DNA of 64,000 nucleotides from Brachybacterium vulturis (lineage in GTDB: Bacteria; Actinomycetota; Actinomycetes; Actinomycetales; Dermabacteraceae): the NCBI RefSeq assembly GCF_002407185.1, contig NZ_CP023563.1, forward strand, positions 1,426,001 to 1,490,000. The letters run 5' to 3'. This document shows positions 63,331 to 64,000 of this stretch, piece after piece. How positions within the stretch are numbered: position 1 is the first letter of the stretch; every line of letters begins with the position of its first letter. Below the pieces are notes generated by a model. That model searched no databases and was not told the DNA's origin. It was given only the letters and a program-made list of their open reading frames with translations. A program made the translations under genes and the position numbers.

Positions 63331-64000
63331 ATGACTGATTTTCCAATTGCGAACCGGCGTGCAGCCGATTCGTCCGGTTGCGGCGCGACCACGCACGCAC
63401 ACCCTGCCGAGAAGCAAGCGATGGGCATGGCGCTCTCGCGCCGAGGTGTACTGCGTGGAGCCGCAGTCCTCGCGGGAACGGCCGCGATCGCGCCGTACAC
63501 GACGACCATCGCCGGCGCGGCTCCGGCCGAACCGGTGAGTGCGGCCGTCCTCGAGACGCAATTGCTCGGGCTGGACAAGCCCATCTATTTGCTCGAGACG
63601 ACGGTGCCGAGCACGTTCAGCGTCTCCGCCGGTGCAATGGAGATTTCGGGTGCGCATGCCAAAGTGGGACGACACTCGCTGCGCTGGGACTACCGGCCAG
63701 GTGCACGACTGAGCGTGCAGAACCGTCTTCACCTCGGTACAGCGGAACCCACAGAGGTCGACCACTTCGCCGTGTGGCTCTACAACGAGACGGCCGTCGA
63801 TGGCCGGTTGCGCCTGCAGTTCGGGCGCGATAGTCGAGTCGATGCGTGGAAGGACGTCCACCTCGACTTCAGCGGATGGCGCACCGTATGGCTGCGGTAC
63901 GACCGGGACCTCGAAGGTGATCCGCACCAAGACATGAACCGCATCTGGCTCGTGGCCCCGAATGAATCCGGCACGATCTGGATCGATCAGCTCGCGCCCA
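63331..64000 (+). CDS. Chondroitinase-family polysaccharide lyase, N-terminal part
   Basis: 223 codons visible; the catalytic part lies outside the window. Tat signal SRRGVLRGAAVLAGTAAIAP (residues ~34-53) then the chondroitin ABC lyase N-terminal beta-sandwich (Lyase_N): FAVWLYNETAVDGRLRLQFG, LDFSGWRTVWLRYDRDLEG and a closing APNESGTIWIDQL (each separate). Predicted exported enzyme of PL8 type that would bind or cleave glycosaminoglycans. More A/T at third codon positions (TTTCCAATTGCG, CAATTGCTC) than neighbours and beside an IS remnant, so probably acquired. Confidence 0.85.
   Translation, partial: MTDFPIANRRAADSSGCGATTHAHPAEKQAMGMALSRRGVLRGAAVLAGTAAIAPYTTTIAGAAPAEPVSAAVLETQLLGLDKPIYLLETTVPSTFSVSAGAMEISGAHAKVGRHSLRWDYRPGARLSVQNRLHLGTAEPTEVDHFAVWLYNETAVDGRLRLQFGRDSRVDAWKDVHLDFSGWRTVWLRYDRDLEGDPHQDMNRIWLVAPNESGTIWIDQLAP

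Noticed and set aside
1-64000. CRISPR array, prophage or rRNA operon
   Set aside because: No spaced direct repeats of CRISPR type, no phage structural, integrase or lysis genes, and no rRNA sequence were seen.

Overview
The window is about 64 kb of very GC-rich, densely packed bacterial chromosome. Mostly G/C third codon positions, frequent GTG starts, many 1-8 bp gene overlaps, apparently leaderless genes (a TAnnnT box 6-8 nt before the start codon) and the gene families present point to an actinobacterium of the Micrococcales. A Brachybacterium-like member of the Dermabacteraceae is my best guess, by inference only. It is ordinary chromosome plus two patches with signs of gene loss or transfer: about 36.5-37.9 kb (methyltransferase remnant beside a tRNA) and 62.6-64 kb (IS5-type remnant beside a polysaccharide lyase).

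Layout. 0-4.8 kb: sugar ABC importer (permease cut by the window edge, binding lipoprotein), divergent ROK regulator and a Gfo/Idh/MocA dehydrogenase, closed by a strong hairpin. 4.9-8.1 kb: ProVWX-type compatible-solute importer. 8.4-17.6 kb: dienelactone hydrolase, Ca2+/H+ antiporter, lipoprotein, small membrane protein, S9 peptidase, quinone-reductase-like enzyme, and a metal P-type ATPase with an HMA chaperone facing a Crp/Fnr regulator.

18.5-35.7 kb holds the most striking content: a complete predicted route from creatinine to pyruvate. Creatininase turns creatinine into creatine. Creatinase (matching the Pseudomonas enzyme at its active-site residues) yields sarcosine and urea. Heterotetrameric sarcosine oxidase SoxBDAG yields glycine, methylene-THF and H2O2. 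GlyA makes serine and SdaA makes pyruvate and ammonia. A BCCT and an MHS-type MFS transporter, a cupin, a GntR/FCD regulator and an IclR regulator lie among them. Three promoters (MFS, BCCT-creatininase, creatinase) carry the same layout: TTGAC(G/C), 17 bp, a -10 box, then 4-5 bp later GCAAC-N3-GTTGC-N7-GCAAY. The glyA-soxBDAG-sdaA promoter instead carries a perfect 16-bp palindrome over its start site, next to the divergent GntR gene.

35.8-41.5 kb: HxlR regulator/cupin pair with a three-half-site operator, methyltransferase pseudogene, tRNA-Arg(CCT), a MobA-nitrilase fusion, CopC-like protein, orphan Rv0909-like antitoxin and DeoR regulator. 41.6-46.5 kb: a 1,557-residue degenerate SF1-helicase-like protein with a C-terminal MTES-type nuclease domain, translationally coupled to a 78-residue partner. 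46.5-62.6 kb is core chromosome: PopT/DUF368, ProC, KtrAB, AcuC, two dynamin-like GTPases, ribosomal protein bS22, glutaredoxin, YceI/MarR, and the System II cytochrome c biogenesis operon (phosphatase-TlpA-CcdA-ResB-CcsB). The window ends in an IS5-type transposase remnant and the start of a Tat-exported chondroitinase-family lyase.
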